Assembly: GCA_904394195.1 (NCBI GenBank)
Contig: CAJFNH010000008.1
Location: 1-20,938, forward strand
Reading direction: 5' to 3'
Length of the DNA stretch: 20,938 nt
Source: Candidatus Gallimonas caecicola
Lineage (GTDB): Bacteria; Bacillota; Clostridia; Christensenellales; Borkfalkiaceae
The position numbers and the translations under genes are program-made. Shown here piece by piece: positions 1 to 7,429 of this stretch. The number at the start of each line of letters is the position of its first letter. Positions within the stretch are counted from its first letter, which is position 1. The notes below the pieces were generated by a model, which saw only the letters and a program-made list of their open reading frames with translations, did no database searches and was not told the DNA's origin.

Positions 1-1003
1 CGATATCGGCGATGACGTCGTCGGGCAGCCTGCCCGTGCCGAACGTTTCGGCATAGACGGAAACGGGACGCGCCACGCCGATGGCATAGGCGACCTGCAG
101 CTCCACCTCATCCGCAATGCCCGCCGCCACAAGATTTTTACAGATATAGCGCGTAAGATATGCCGCGCTGCGGTCCACCTTGGTCGCGTCCTTACCCGAG
201 AAGGCGCCGCCGCCGTGCGGGCATCTGCCGCCGTAGGTATCCACCACGATCTTTCTGCCCGTCAGGCCCGAATCGCCCTCCGGTCCGCCGATGACGAACT
301 TGCCCGTCGGATTGATGAGATAGCGCGTATTTTCATCGAGAAGATATGCGGGGATGACGGCGCCGATGACGTACTTCTTCATGTCCTCCGCAATGCGTTC
401 CTGCGAAACGGCGGCGTCGTGCTGGGTGGATACAACCACGGTATCCACGCGCACGGGCGTTCTGCCCTCATATTCCACGGTGACCTGCGTCTTGCCGTCC
501 GGCCGCAGGTAGGAGAGCTCGCCCGACTTGCGCGCCTGCGTCAGGCGCAGTGCCAGCCTGTGCGCGAGCATGACGGGCAGCGGCATAAGCTCCTTCGTCT
601 CGCGGCAGGCGTAGCCGAACATCATGCCCTGATCGCCCGCGCCGAGCGCGTCATACCCCGCGCCGCCCGCCTTCATCTCGCGCGAAGCGTCCACGCCGAG
701 CGCGATGTCGGGGGACTGCCCGTGCACGAGGGTGATGACGCGGCACTTATCGTAGGCGAAATCGCCGCTGTCATAGCCGATCTCACGAATGACGCGGCGG
801 GCGATCGCCTCATAGTCGACCTGCGCGCGGCTGGTCACTTCCCCCGTCAGGAACAGGGTATTGTAGGCGGCGCAGCACTCGATGGCGGAGCGGGTCATGG
901 GGTCTTCCCTGACCAGCTCGTCCAGAATGGCGTCGGCAATGCTGTCGCATACTTTATCGGGGTGACCTTCCGTCACGCTTTCGCTTGTAAAAAATCTTCT
1001 CAT
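1..1003 (-). CDS. metK: S-adenosylmethionine synthetase, C-terminus cut by window edge
   Basis: Makes S-adenosylmethionine from methionine and ATP in the cytosol. The reading frame on the minus strand starts at ATG 1003-1001 with MRRFFTSESVTEGHPDKVCD, the usual MetK N-terminus carrying the ATP/methionine-binding HPDK (residues 14-17). Further in are the family signature GAGDQGMMFGYA and a GGPEGDSGLTGRK-type segment. About 334 codons are present. The family is usually near 400 residues, so roughly the last 60 lie beyond base 1. The start is fixed by homology, since MetK proteins begin just before this FTSESV motif. A consensus promoter ends only 9 bases upstream, leaving almost no leader. No SAM riboswitch can fit there, although many Firmicutes control metK that way. 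It is divergent from the radical SAM gene at 1099. The identification is secure. Confidence 0.97.
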   Translation of the reverse strand, partial: MRRFFTSESVTEGHPDKVCDSIADAILDELVREDPMTRSAIECCAAYNTLFLTGEVTSRAQVDYEAIARRVIREIGYDSGDFAYDKCRVITLVHGQSPDIALGVDASREMKAGGAGYDALGAGDQGMMFGYACRETKELMPLPVMLAHRLALRLTQARKSGELSYLRPDGKTQVTVEYEGRTPVRVDTVVVSTQHDAAVSQERIAEDMKKYVIGAVIPAYLLDENTRYLINPTGKFVIGGPEGDSGLTGRKIVVDTYGGRCPHGGGAFSGKDATKVDRSAAYLTRYICKNLVAAGIADEVELQVAYAIGVARPVSVYAETFGTGRLPDDVIADI

Positions 1004-1012
1004 AGTTCGCCT

Positions 1013-1041
1013 ATTATAATACCGGCGCAAAAAAAAGTCAA
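1013..1041 (-). promoter_or_regulatory. metK sigma-A promoter (nearly leaderless)
   Basis: On the minus strand, TTGACT (1041-1036) and TATAAT (1018-1013) are 17 bases apart. The -10 box ends 9 bases before the metK ATG, so transcription starting 6-8 bases downstream would give a leader of 1-3 bases. Confidence 0.85.
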
Positions 1042-1061
1042 TAAATTACGGCGGGCTCAAG

Positions 1062-1090
1062 TTGCTTTTTCTGCAAGGACATGATATACT
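1062..1090 (+). promoter_or_regulatory. pflX-like gene promoter (leaderless)
   Basis: TTGCTT (1062-1067) and TATACT (1085-1090) are 17 bases apart. The -10 box ends 8 bases before ATG 1099. This argues for 1099 rather than the upstream ATG at 1081, which would lie inside the promoter. Confidence 0.7.
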
Positions 1091-1098
1091 TTGCCTGT

Positions 1099-1947
1099 AT
1101 GCACTGCACCCTTTGTCCCCTGGCATGCGGCGCCGACCGCACCGTACGCGCAGGCAGGTGCGGCGTGAAGGGGCTGACCGTTGCAAAATACTATCTGCAC
1201 CCCTTTGAAGAGCCGCCCATCTCCCACAAAAACGGCAGCGGAACGGTGTTTTTCGGCGGATGTTCGCTGCGATGCGTGTTCTGCCAGAACTATGAGCTCT
1301 CGCGCGCCCTGCGCGGGAAGGAGGTCACGCCGCGCGAACTTGCCGCCATCTTCCGGGAACTGGAGGAGGCGGGCGCCGACAACATCAACCTTGTCACGCC
1401 CGACCACGTCTCCGACCTCATCGCGCAGGCGCTTGCCCTGTATCGGCCGCACATTCCCGTCGTGTACAATTCGGGCGGCTACTGCAAGCCGGACGCGCTC
1501 GAACGCATCGCCCCCTACGTCGATGTCTGGCTGCCCGATATCAAATTCTTCTCGCCCGACCTCTCCGAACGCTACACAGGCAGGCGGGACTACTTTGCCT
1601 ATGCTTCGCAGGCCCTGCGCTTCATGGCGCAAAAGCCCGCCGTCTGGCAGGAGGGAAAGCTGCTCTCCGGGCTGCTCGTGAGGCACCTTGTCATGCCCGC
1701 GTGCACCACGGACAGTTTGCGCATCCTCGACTTTCTCAAAGAGACGCTGCCCGCAGGCACGCCCGTTTCGCTCATGCGGCAGTACACCCCCATGGGAAAG
1801 AGCGGCCTTCCCGAGCTGCAACGCACGCTCACTTCGCGCGAATACCGCCGCGTGACGGACTATGCCGCGGCGCTCGGGCTCTCCCCCCTCTACACGCAGG
1901 AGAAGGAGAGCGCGGGCGCGGCGTTCATTCCGACGTGGGACTTCTGA
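1099..1947 (+). CDS. PflX-like radical SAM protein (COG1313 type)
   Basis: A 282-residue radical SAM enzyme related to pyruvate formate-lyase-activating proteins. The physiological substrate of this subfamily is not established. The protein opens with a cysteine-rich MHCTLCPLACGADR segment, with a further Cys at residue 21. The radical SAM cluster motif follows as GGCSLRCVFCQNYE (C55, C59, C62, CX3CX2C), and then a TIM-barrel-like body. The frame is open back to ATG 1081, but family members begin directly before the CTLCP motif, the extra MIYFAC has no family support, and the -10 box overlaps it. I therefore choose ATG 1099, which has no Shine-Dalgarno site and would be read from a leaderless mRNA. 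It uses SAM, and its divergent neighbour metK makes SAM, which may be coincidence. Confidence 0.85.
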   Translation: MHCTLCPLACGADRTVRAGRCGVKGLTVAKYYLHPFEEPPISHKNGSGTVFFGGCSLRCVFCQNYELSRALRGKEVTPRELAAIFRELEEAGADNINLVTPDHVSDLIAQALALYRPHIPVVYNSGGYCKPDALERIAPYVDVWLPDIKFFSPDLSERYTGRRDYFAYASQALRFMAQKPAVWQEGKLLSGLLVRHLVMPACTTDSLRILDFLKETLPAGTPVSLMRQYTPMGKSGLPELQRTLTSREYRRVTDYAAALGLSPLYTQEKESAGAAFIPTWDF

Positions 1948-2067
1948 TCACTTTGCGATCTCATCCAGCAGGCGCACCAGCTGCTCGCAGATCCTGGCGC
2001 ACTTTGCGGGCGGCGCGCTCTTGAGCGCCTCGCGCAGGCGCTGCACTTTTGCAAGTCTTTTATCCAT
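1948..2067 (-). CDS. possible 39-residue small protein
   Basis: A short minus-strand frame fills the gap between the radical SAM gene and the ABC-F gene. It begins MDKRLAKVQRLREALKS and ends VRLLDEIAK. The peptide is charged and helix-prone, and its codon choice (mostly G or C in third position) matches the neighbours, whereas the opposite-strand frames give arginine- and serine-rich nonsense. Its stop codon abuts the stop of the convergent gene. I see no Shine-Dalgarno site and no clear promoter, so it could be non-coding. No family is recognised. Confidence 0.35.
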   Translation of the reverse strand: MDKRLAKVQRLREALKSAPPAKCARICEQLVRLLDEIAK

Positions 2068-2098
2068 CGGCAACAGCATTTGCACACAGGTAACTTTT

Positions 2099-3952
2099 AT
2101 GCTCGCGACCTTTGAACACGTCACATTCGGATACGTCGGCGATCCCGTGCTGCGGGACGTCAGCTTCTGCATCAACGAACGGGAGCGCATCGGGCTGCTG
2201 GGCGGCAACGGCGAGGGCAAGACCACCCTTTTGAAGCTGCTCACGGGCGAACTTACGCCCGACGAAGGCAGCATCGTCCGCAAGAGCGCCCTCTCGCTCG
2301 GATACCTGGAGCAGAGCGGCGGATTCACCTCCGACTCCACCGTTTACGGCGCGATGGAGGAAGTGTTCGAGGAGGACAGGCAGCTCATCGCCCGCCTGCG
2401 CGAGACGGAGGCATTGATGGAGCACGCCGGCGAGGGCGAAATGAGAGCGCTTGCCGCGCGGTGCGAGAGCCTGTCGAAGCGCATCGACGCGCGCGATTCC
2501 TACCACTACGACGTGCGCATCCGCACCGTGCTGGGCGGCATGGGCTTCGGGAACGTGTACGCGCAGAAGGTGGCGACCATGTCCGGGGGCGAGCGCACCA
2601 AACTCAAGCTGTGCCGCCTGCTTTTGGAGGAGCCCGAGCTGCTCGTTCTGGACGAGCCCACCAACCACCTTGACACCTCCACGCTGTTCTGGCTGGAGGA
2701 CTACCTCACCGCCTACAAGGGAACGCTTTTGGTGGTGTCGCACGACCGCTACTTTCTCGACCGCCTGACCTCGCGCACCTTCGAACTGGAGCAGGGCGTG
2801 CTGACCTGCTACAAGGGAAGCTATTCCAAATACCTTGTCCAGCGCGAGGAGCGCCGCAAGGAGGAGCAGCGCGCCTACGAGCGGCAGTGCGAAGAGATCG
2901 CAAAGCTGCAGGACTTTGTCGACCGCCACATCGTGCGCGCGACCTCCGCCTCGGCGGCGCAGAGCCGCGTGAAGGCGCTCGAGCGCATGGAGCGGCTGGA
3001 AAAGCCCCTGCCGCCCAAGCAGCCGCCCCGCTTTGCCTTCTCCTTTGACGAGCAGCCCTATGAGTGCGTGCTGCGCGCCGAACATTTTGACCTTACGGCA
3101 GATCAAAAGACGCTGCTCAAGGACGCCTCGTTCACGCTCATGCGCGGGCAGAAGTGCGCGCTGCTGGGCGACAACGGCACGGGCAAGAGCACCCTTTTGA
3201 AGTTCCTGCTCTCGGGCGACGCGCGCGTTCACGTCGGGCGGTATGTGCGCATCGGCTATTACGACCAGGAAAACGCCGGGCTGCATGCCGCCGACCGCGT
3301 GCTGGACGCCTTCTGGGGCAAATACCGCTCCCTTTCGCAGACGCAGGCGCGCAGCCTGCTGGCGCAGGCGGGGCTGGACGCCGACGACGTGCAAAAGACG
3401 GTGGGCGAACTTTCGGGCGGACTGAAAGCGAAGCTCGCGCTCGCCATGCTGGAGGCGGAGCGCGCCAACGTGCTCGTTCTGGACGAGCCCACCAACCACC
3501 TCGACCTGCCCGCGCGCGAGGCGCTGGAGGGGGCGCTCGCGGCATTTCCGGGCACCGTGCTCTTCGTTTCGCACGACCGCCGCTTCATTGAAGCCGTTGC
3601 GGACTGCGTCGTGCTCATCGAGGACGGCAGACTGCTCCCCTTTGCCGAGGGCTACAAGGCGTTCCTTGCCCACCGGCGCGAGGAGCCGCCCAAAGCGCAG
3701 CAGGAGGAAAAGAAGCCGGCGGAGGGCTACCGCAGCCGCGAGGAGCGCGCAAGGCAGGCGCAGCAGCGCAACCGCGTGCGCGCCATCGAAACGCAGCTTG
3801 CCGCCCTCGAGGAGGAGGACGCCGCCCTCGAAGCCGAGCTCCTTGCCTGCGGCAGGGACTACCTGCGCGCGCAGGAGATCACAACGCGCCGCGCGCAGAT
3901 CGCGCAGGAGAGCGAGGCGCTCTATGCCGAATACGGCGAACTCATCGGATGA
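2099..3952 (+). CDS. ABC-F family ATPase
   Basis: A soluble protein of about 617 residues with two ABC domains and no membrane segments, the plan of ABC-F translation factors (Uup, EttA, ribosome-protection proteins), which act at the ribosome. Domain 1 has Walker A GGNGEGKT (residues 35-42), signature MSGGE, and Walker B with VLDEPTNHLD. The basic linker between the domains contains HIVRATSASAAQSRVKALER. Domain 2 has GDNGTGKST, signature LSGGL and a second VLDEPTNHLD. A charged C-terminal tail rich in Glu, Arg and Ala is probably coiled coil. The frame is open from 1862, but the upstream part is low-complexity nonsense. ATG 2099 begins the usual MLATFEHVTFGY-type strand. The ribosome site is weak (AGG, 8 bases before). 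Whether it confers antibiotic resistance or is a housekeeping factor cannot be told. Confidence 0.93.
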   Translation: MLATFEHVTFGYVGDPVLRDVSFCINERERIGLLGGNGEGKTTLLKLLTGELTPDEGSIVRKSALSLGYLEQSGGFTSDSTVYGAMEEVFEEDRQLIARLRETEALMEHAGEGEMRALAARCESLSKRIDARDSYHYDVRIRTVLGGMGFGNVYAQKVATMSGGERTKLKLCRLLLEEPELLVLDEPTNHLDTSTLFWLEDYLTAYKGTLLVVSHDRYFLDRLTSRTFELEQGVLTCYKGSYSKYLVQREERRKEEQRAYERQCEEIAKLQDFVDRHIVRATSASAAQSRVKALERMERLEKPLPPKQPPRFAFSFDEQPYECVLRAEHFDLTADQKTLLKDASFTLMRGQKCALLGDNGTGKSTLLKFLLSGDARVHVGRYVRIGYYDQENAGLHAADRVLDAFWGKYRSLSQTQARSLLAQAGLDADDVQKTVGELSGGLKAKLALAMLEAERANVLVLDEPTNHLDLPAREALEGALAAFPGTVLFVSHDRRFIEAVADCVVLIEDGRLLPFAEGYKAFLAHRREEPPKAQQEEKKPAEGYRSREERARQAQQRNRVRAIETQLAALEEEDAALEAELLACGRDYLRAQEITTRRAQIAQESEALYAEYGELIG

Positions 3953-3971
3953 GGCGCGCGGCTCTGACGGC

Positions 3972-4003
3972 AAAAAAAGACCCCGCGGGGTAAGCGCGGG
4001 GTC
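3972..4003 (-). terminator. terminator of the Hsp20 gene
   Basis: A perfect 9-bp stem (3979-3987 with 3995-4003, GACCCCGCG/CGCGGGGTC) is followed on the minus strand by seven Ts. It lies about 60 bases beyond the hsp20 stop and close behind the ABC-F stop, so it may also slow plus-strand transcription. Confidence 0.85.
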
Positions 4004-4062
4004 CTCAAATCATCACAACGTATCTGCCATTTCCGACAGTGCGCTATGCCGCCATCCGTTCA

Positions 4063-4488
4063 TCACTCGATGGCAATGGAGCGGGAAGCGATCTTCTTGG
4101 GCTCTTCCTTGGGCACGGTCAAGTGCAGCATGCCGTTTTCGTACTTGGCTTTGACGCTCTCTTCCTGGACCTGTTCGCCGACGTAGTAGCTCCTCTGGCA
4201 GGAGACGCGGCACTCGCGGCGCAGGTACTTGGCGCTGTCCTTCTCCTTACCCTCTTCCTCCGTCTCGTTCTTCTCGGCGCTGACGGTCAGGTAGCCGTTC
4301 TCGAGCGATACCTTGATCTCGTCCTTCTTGAAGCCGGGCATCTCAATGGAGAGCTGATAGTCCTTATCCGTTTCCTTGATGTCCGTCCTCATGCTGTCGA
4401 GGTGTTCATCGTAGAACATGGGTCTGAAGAAGTCGTCGAACATATCGAACAAGTCACCCGAATTTCTCTTCTGCAAATAGGTTTTCAT
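4063..4488 (-). CDS. Small heat-shock protein, Hsp20/alpha-crystallin family
   Basis: A 141-residue ATP-independent holdase chaperone that binds unfolding proteins in the cytosol. The N-terminal arm contains DLFDMFDDFFRPMF. The alpha-crystallin domain spans roughly residues 33-127: it begins MRTDIKETDKDYQLSIEMPGF and ends with the conserved YENGMLHLTVPK. A short tail carries an I-x-I motif (SIAIE), which anchors oligomers in this family. The start is ATG 4488, with a clear AAAGGAG ribosome site. The gene stands alone with its own terminator, divergent from an SDR gene. Its leader contains a small hairpin, and an inverted repeat overlaps the promoter. No CIRCE element is present, so HrcA control is not indicated. 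Confidence 0.95.
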   Translation of the reverse strand: MKTYLQKRNSGDLFDMFDDFFRPMFYDEHLDSMRTDIKETDKDYQLSIEMPGFKKDEIKVSLENGYLTVSAEKNETEEEGKEKDSAKYLRRECRVSCQRSYYVGEQVQEESVKAKYENGMLHLTVPKEEPKKIASRSIAIE

Positions 4489-4530
4489 ATCTTTTTCTCC
4501 TTTGGAGCCTCCCCTTCGGAGGTCATATAT

Positions 4531-4561
4531 ATTATACCGCATTTTGTTTTTCATAAAACAA
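4531..4561 (-). promoter_or_regulatory. hsp20 promoter with overlapping inverted repeat
   Basis: Minus-strand TATAAT lies at 4536-4531. The -35 is weak (TTTTAT or GTTTTA near 4554-4559). An inverted repeat TTGTTTT-TCAT-AAAACAA (4544-4561) covers the -35 and could be an operator. The leader also holds CCTCC/GGAGG (4508-4512 with 4518-4522). Confidence 0.6.
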
Positions 4562-4591
4562 GTCCGAACAAATTTTTGGAGGAATTTTTTT

Positions 4592-5374
4592 ATGCCGCAA
4601 ACACAGCGAAAAGTCGCCATCGTCACGGGCGCTTCGTCGGGCATCGGAAAGCTGCTTGCCGCAGGACTGCCCGCGCACTGCGCCGTGGACGAGCTCTGGC
4701 TCGTTGCCCGCAGGGAGGACAGGCTGTTTGCCCTGGGCGAGGAGCTCCCCCTGCCCGTGCGGGTGTTCGCCCTGGATCTGACGAAGGCGGAGAGCATCGC
4801 CCCCCTGCGCGCACAGCTCGAAGAGGAACAGCCCGACGTGCGCGTGCTCATCAACGCGAGCGGCTTCGGAAAGTTCGATCGCTTCGACCGCATCGGCGCG
4901 GAGGACGCCGCGGGAATGGTGGACCTCAACTGCCGCGCGCTCACCCTTGTCATGCAGGCGGTGCTGCCGTGGTGTTCGAAGGGGAGCGTCATCGTCAACA
5001 TCGCGAGCGTGGCGGCGTTCCAGCCCGTACCCTTCGGCGCGGAATACGCCGCGACAAAGGCGTATGTGCTCTCCCTCTCGCGCGCCGTCAACAAGGAGCT
5101 GCGCCCGCGCGGCATCCGTGTGCTTGCCGTATGCCCCTACTGGACCAGGACTGCCTTTTTCGACCGCGCGAACAATCAGAGCGTCATCACCCACTTCGAC
5201 TGCATGTACGACCCCGCCTTCATCGCCAAAAAGACCTTCCGCGCGATGAAGAAAAAGCGCGACTACGTTGTACCCGGCTTTGTTGCCAAGGCGACGCACG
5301 CGCTCACCAAGCTGCTGCCCCATTCGCTCGTCATGCGCGTGTTCATCGCGCAGCAAAAGCTCAAGAACAAATGA
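4592..5374 (+). CDS. Short-chain dehydrogenase/reductase (classical SDR)
   Basis: A 260-residue NAD(P)-dependent oxidoreductase of unknown substrate. It has the glycine-rich cofactor motif TGASSGIG (residues 12-19), an NASG motif (88-91), and the catalytic Ser139, Tyr152 and Lys156 (YxxxK in EYAATKAYV). These give the classical SDR layout over a single Rossmann domain. The C-terminal tail is basic (MKKKRDY, QQKLKNK). The frame is open from 4502, but ATG 4592 has a strong GGAGG site 8-9 bases upstream and begins right before the cofactor-binding strand, so it is preferred. The gene stands alone between the divergent hsp20 gene and a strong terminator. I could not identify its promoter with confidence. 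Confidence 0.92.
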   Translation: MPQTQRKVAIVTGASSGIGKLLAAGLPAHCAVDELWLVARREDRLFALGEELPLPVRVFALDLTKAESIAPLRAQLEEEQPDVRVLINASGFGKFDRFDRIGAEDAAGMVDLNCRALTLVMQAVLPWCSKGSVIVNIASVAAFQPVPFGAEYAATKAYVLSLSRAVNKELRPRGIRVLAVCPYWTRTAFFDRANNQSVITHFDCMYDPAFIAKKTFRAMKKKRDYVVPGFVAKATHALTKLLPHSLVMRVFIAQQKLKNK

Positions 5375-5390
5375 TTTGTGGAAAGGAAAT

Positions 5391-5426
5391 GCCGCGCCCG
5401 CAGTCCATCAGGACTGCGGGCGCGGC
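5391..5426. terminator. bidirectional terminator hairpin
   Basis: A perfect 16-bp stem (5391-5406 with 5411-5426) has the 4-base loop ATCA and lies between the convergent SDR and epimerase genes. The tails are short (TGCTTT on plus, ATTTCCTTT on minus). Confidence 0.8.
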
Positions 5427-5447
5427 TGCTTTAAATAAGTTTTCCGT

Positions 5448-6362
5448 TCAGCGCAGTTCCTTTAAGGAGATGCGCGTGAAGAAGCGCGCTTCCCCGCCCG
5501 CGGCGAGCGCGTACTTGCCCTGCGCGGCGCCCTCGGGGTCGGCATGGTAGCAATCGATGGGACAGGTCTGCGGCTCGATGCAGATATACCCCGCCCCGCG
5601 CGGCGCGTACAGCATGCGGTAGCCGAACGCCCCGGACGCTTCATATGCAATGGCAATGCCGCGTGCCTCGCTCACGAGCAGCGCCGTGCCGCTCCCCTCG
5701 TACAGCGCGGACAGATGTTCCTCCCCCACGCAATACTCCCCTTTGCAGATCTGCTCCGCCCTTGCGCTCCGCCCGTACTCCCCCGTGGGCAGAAAATGCC
5801 CGTTACGCAGCTGCTCGCGCCCCACCTGCAATTTCAGGCGCGTCTTTTCGCCCGGCGTGAGAAAGGTGGTGTGAAAGGCAAGCATGCAGGGCATATCCTG
5901 CGGCGAACGGTTGCAGATGCGCACCTCCTGTGCAAGGCCGTCCGCGCCCAGCGTGTAGGTGCGCTCCAGCGTGTAGGCGTGCGGAAAGCCGAGATATTCC
6001 CCCGCCTGCGCGCGGTATGCAAAGGTGACGCTGTTTGAACTCACACGTTCTACCGAAAAGGGCATGCCGTAGAGCGCGCCGTGCAGATGGCTGCCCGTGG
6101 ACGGCTCGTTGACGGGAAAAGCATATGTCCGCCCCTGAAAGAAGAAGCTGCCGCCGCGGATGCGGTTGGGCGGAAAGAGCACGGGGTCTCCCCACAGGAA
6201 CACGTTTTCGCGCAGCTGCGCCTGCGTTTGCGCCGTGCGCAGCAGCTGCGTCCGGGTGGGCTCGTGAAAGAGCCGCTCGCAGCCGCCGCCCCGCGCCGAA
6301 GAAAATTCCGCCGCATACCCGCCCGCGCAAAGCCGGATATCCCGCTGCAATGAAAGTTTCAT
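5448..6362 (-). CDS. Aldose 1-epimerase-like (galactose mutarotase superfamily) protein
   Basis: A 304-residue cytosolic protein of the aldose 1-epimerase/LacX-like group, which interconverts sugar anomers. The exact sugar is unknown. The sequence shows the family pattern: an early GGGCERLF turn, a LWGDPVLFPPNRIRGG segment where mutarotases have their FP.N.RI.G motif, GSHLHGALYG with the conserved His, LAFHTTF with the second His, and a late YICIEPQTCPID with the likely catalytic Glu. The frame is open further upstream, but that part is a Phe- and Arg-rich run over the promoter region. ATG 6362 has a GGAGGGG site and a TATAAT box just upstream. It is divergent from the SHOCT membrane-protein operon. 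Confidence 0.85.
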   Translation of the reverse strand: MKLSLQRDIRLCAGGYAAEFSSARGGGCERLFHEPTRTQLLRTAQTQAQLRENVFLWGDPVLFPPNRIRGGSFFFQGRTYAFPVNEPSTGSHLHGALYGMPFSVERVSSNSVTFAYRAQAGEYLGFPHAYTLERTYTLGADGLAQEVRICNRSPQDMPCMLAFHTTFLTPGEKTRLKLQVGREQLRNGHFLPTGEYGRSARAEQICKGEYCVGEEHLSALYEGSGTALLVSEARGIAIAYEASGAFGYRMLYAPRGAGYICIEPQTCPIDCYHADPEGAAQGKYALAAGGEARFFTRISLKELR

Positions 6363-6380
6363 TCTGTCCCCTCCGCCCCT

Positions 6381-6389
6381 ATTATAGCA
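6381..6389 (-). promoter_or_regulatory. epimerase gene promoter (extended -10)
   Basis: Minus-strand TGCTATAAT (6389-6381) is an extended -10 box lying 18 bases before the start codon. No good -35 is seen 17 bases upstream. Confidence 0.6.
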
Positions 6390-6459
6390 AAAAATCCCGC
6401 CCGCGCCATACAAACTTTGCGCGCATTTTCGCACAAAACATTGTACGGACGCCTTAAAC

Positions 6460-6498
6460 AAGGTGCGCGCCGCCGCGACTTGCGGCGGCGCGCACCTT
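6460..6498. other. long perfect hairpin in divergent intergenic region
   Basis: A 17-bp perfect stem (6460-6476 with 6482-6498) has loop GACTT and lies midway between two divergent promoters. No gene ends here and there is no T-run after it on either strand, so it is not an ordinary terminator. Its role is unknown. Confidence 0.7.
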
Positions 6499-6545
6499 CT
6501 CTCGAAAAAAAATTTAAAAAATCCGAAAAAATTTTTTTGCAATTA

Positions 6546-6575
6546 TCAAAAACTGATACACCCATTTGCTATAAT
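6546..6575 (+). promoter_or_regulatory. promoter of the SHOCT membrane operon, with shared TCAAAAACTG box
   Basis: An extended -10 TGCTATAAT ends at 6575. The box TCAAAAACTG (6546-6555) lies 14 bases before TATAAT, in place of a normal -35. A-tracts precede it. The same layout precedes the lipoprotein gene at 16804. Confidence 0.7.
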
Positions 6576-6601
6576 AGAGAAAATCATACGGAGGAAGGCC
6601 T

Positions 6602-7429
6602 ATGGCACGAAAAAATTACTCCCTGGCAGTCATGTTCGCGCTCTGGTTGCTGGCGCTATGTACCTGTTTTACATATGTTTCGTGGGCTGCGATAATCTGC
6701 GTTGTTCTGCTGACGGCATTGTTTGTTGCGGCGCTCTGGATGCTGTACTTTAAAAACAACATGCTCCTGATGCACATCACTGTCGCACTCACCGCCGTAA
6801 GCATCCTCGTTCTTTTCATCATAATGCTCGATATCTTTGGCCGCAACATTTTAGGGAGCGCGATAGCTGCAATGCTTTTGGGCATTTTCTATCTTTTGGC
6901 ACAGTTTTTGCTGAAAACAGAACACGTCAATCGCAACGACAAATTTTATCTCTATGGCGTTATCCTATTCGCCGTGCTCTATGTGCTTCTTGATGATTTC
7001 ATTGTAGGCAACCCTTCCTCCATCAGTTACACCAGCGCCGCCGCCGTTCTGGTCGCCGCCCTGTATTCTCTGCTCTTTTATAAAATCAAGCTCCGACCCT
7101 TTGCCGCATATATAGCGATCGGGTTATACGCTGTATTGACGATCATTTTGTGGGTTTCATATTACAGATATTATGTTGGTTATGGTATCCCCCTCATGAA
7201 ACTGCTCATTCAGCTTGTTCTGCTCGGCGGATATATCCTGTTCGACGTTCTGCGCAAGAAAGTTCCCGCCAAAAGCGCAGAAGCTGCTCCCGAACAGACG
7301 GAGCCCTCGCTCGATGAAAAACTTGCGCAGCTGGAAGAACTGCAGACCCTGCGCGAGGCGGGCGTCCTCACCGAAGAGGAATTTCAAACGCAAAAACAAA
7401 AAATTTTAGGAGGAAATAAACATGTTTGA
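6602..7429 (+). CDS. Polytopic membrane protein with C-terminal SHOCT-like domain
   Basis: A 275-residue protein whose first 215 residues or so are mostly hydrophobic, with about eight predicted membrane helices separated by short loops. The cytosolic-looking tail is Pro-, Glu- and Ala-rich (VPAKSAEAAPEQTEPSLDEK). It ends in a SHOCT-like segment of about 30 residues (KLAQLEELQTLREAGVLTEE, then EFQTQKQKIL). SHOCT is a short C-terminal helical domain found on many membrane and stress proteins and thought to mediate oligomerisation. The enzymatic function is not recognised. The ribosome site is GGAGG, 8 bases before the ATG. The gene's last 8 bases overlap the start of the next, which also ends in SHOCT, so the two products probably work together. 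Confidence 0.8.
   Translation: MARKNYSLAVMFALWLLALCTCFTYVSWAAIICVVLLTALFVAALWMLYFKNNMLLMHITVALTAVSILVLFIIMLDIFGRNILGSAIAAMLLGIFYLLAQFLLKTEHVNRNDKFYLYGVILFAVLYVLLDDFIVGNPSSISYTSAAAVLVAALYSLLFYKIKLRPFAAYIAIGLYAVLTIILWVSYYRYYVGYGIPLMKLLIQLVLLGGYILFDVLRKKVPAKSAEAAPEQTEPSLDEKLAQLEELQTLREAGVLTEEEFQTQKQKILGGNKHV

Noticed and set aside
215..1084. 289-residue plus-strand ORF
   Set aside because: It is antisense to metK. The minus frame has clear MetK motifs, and the plus frame has low-complexity composition.
1004..1098. SAM riboswitch upstream of metK
   Set aside because: The gap to the divergent gene is 95 bases, the promoter lies against the ATG, and no SAM-riboswitch core is present.
2060..3973. 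637-residue minus-strand ORF
   Set aside because: Shadow of the ABC-F gene created by high GC at third positions; Leu/Val/Ala/Arg-rich with no domain.
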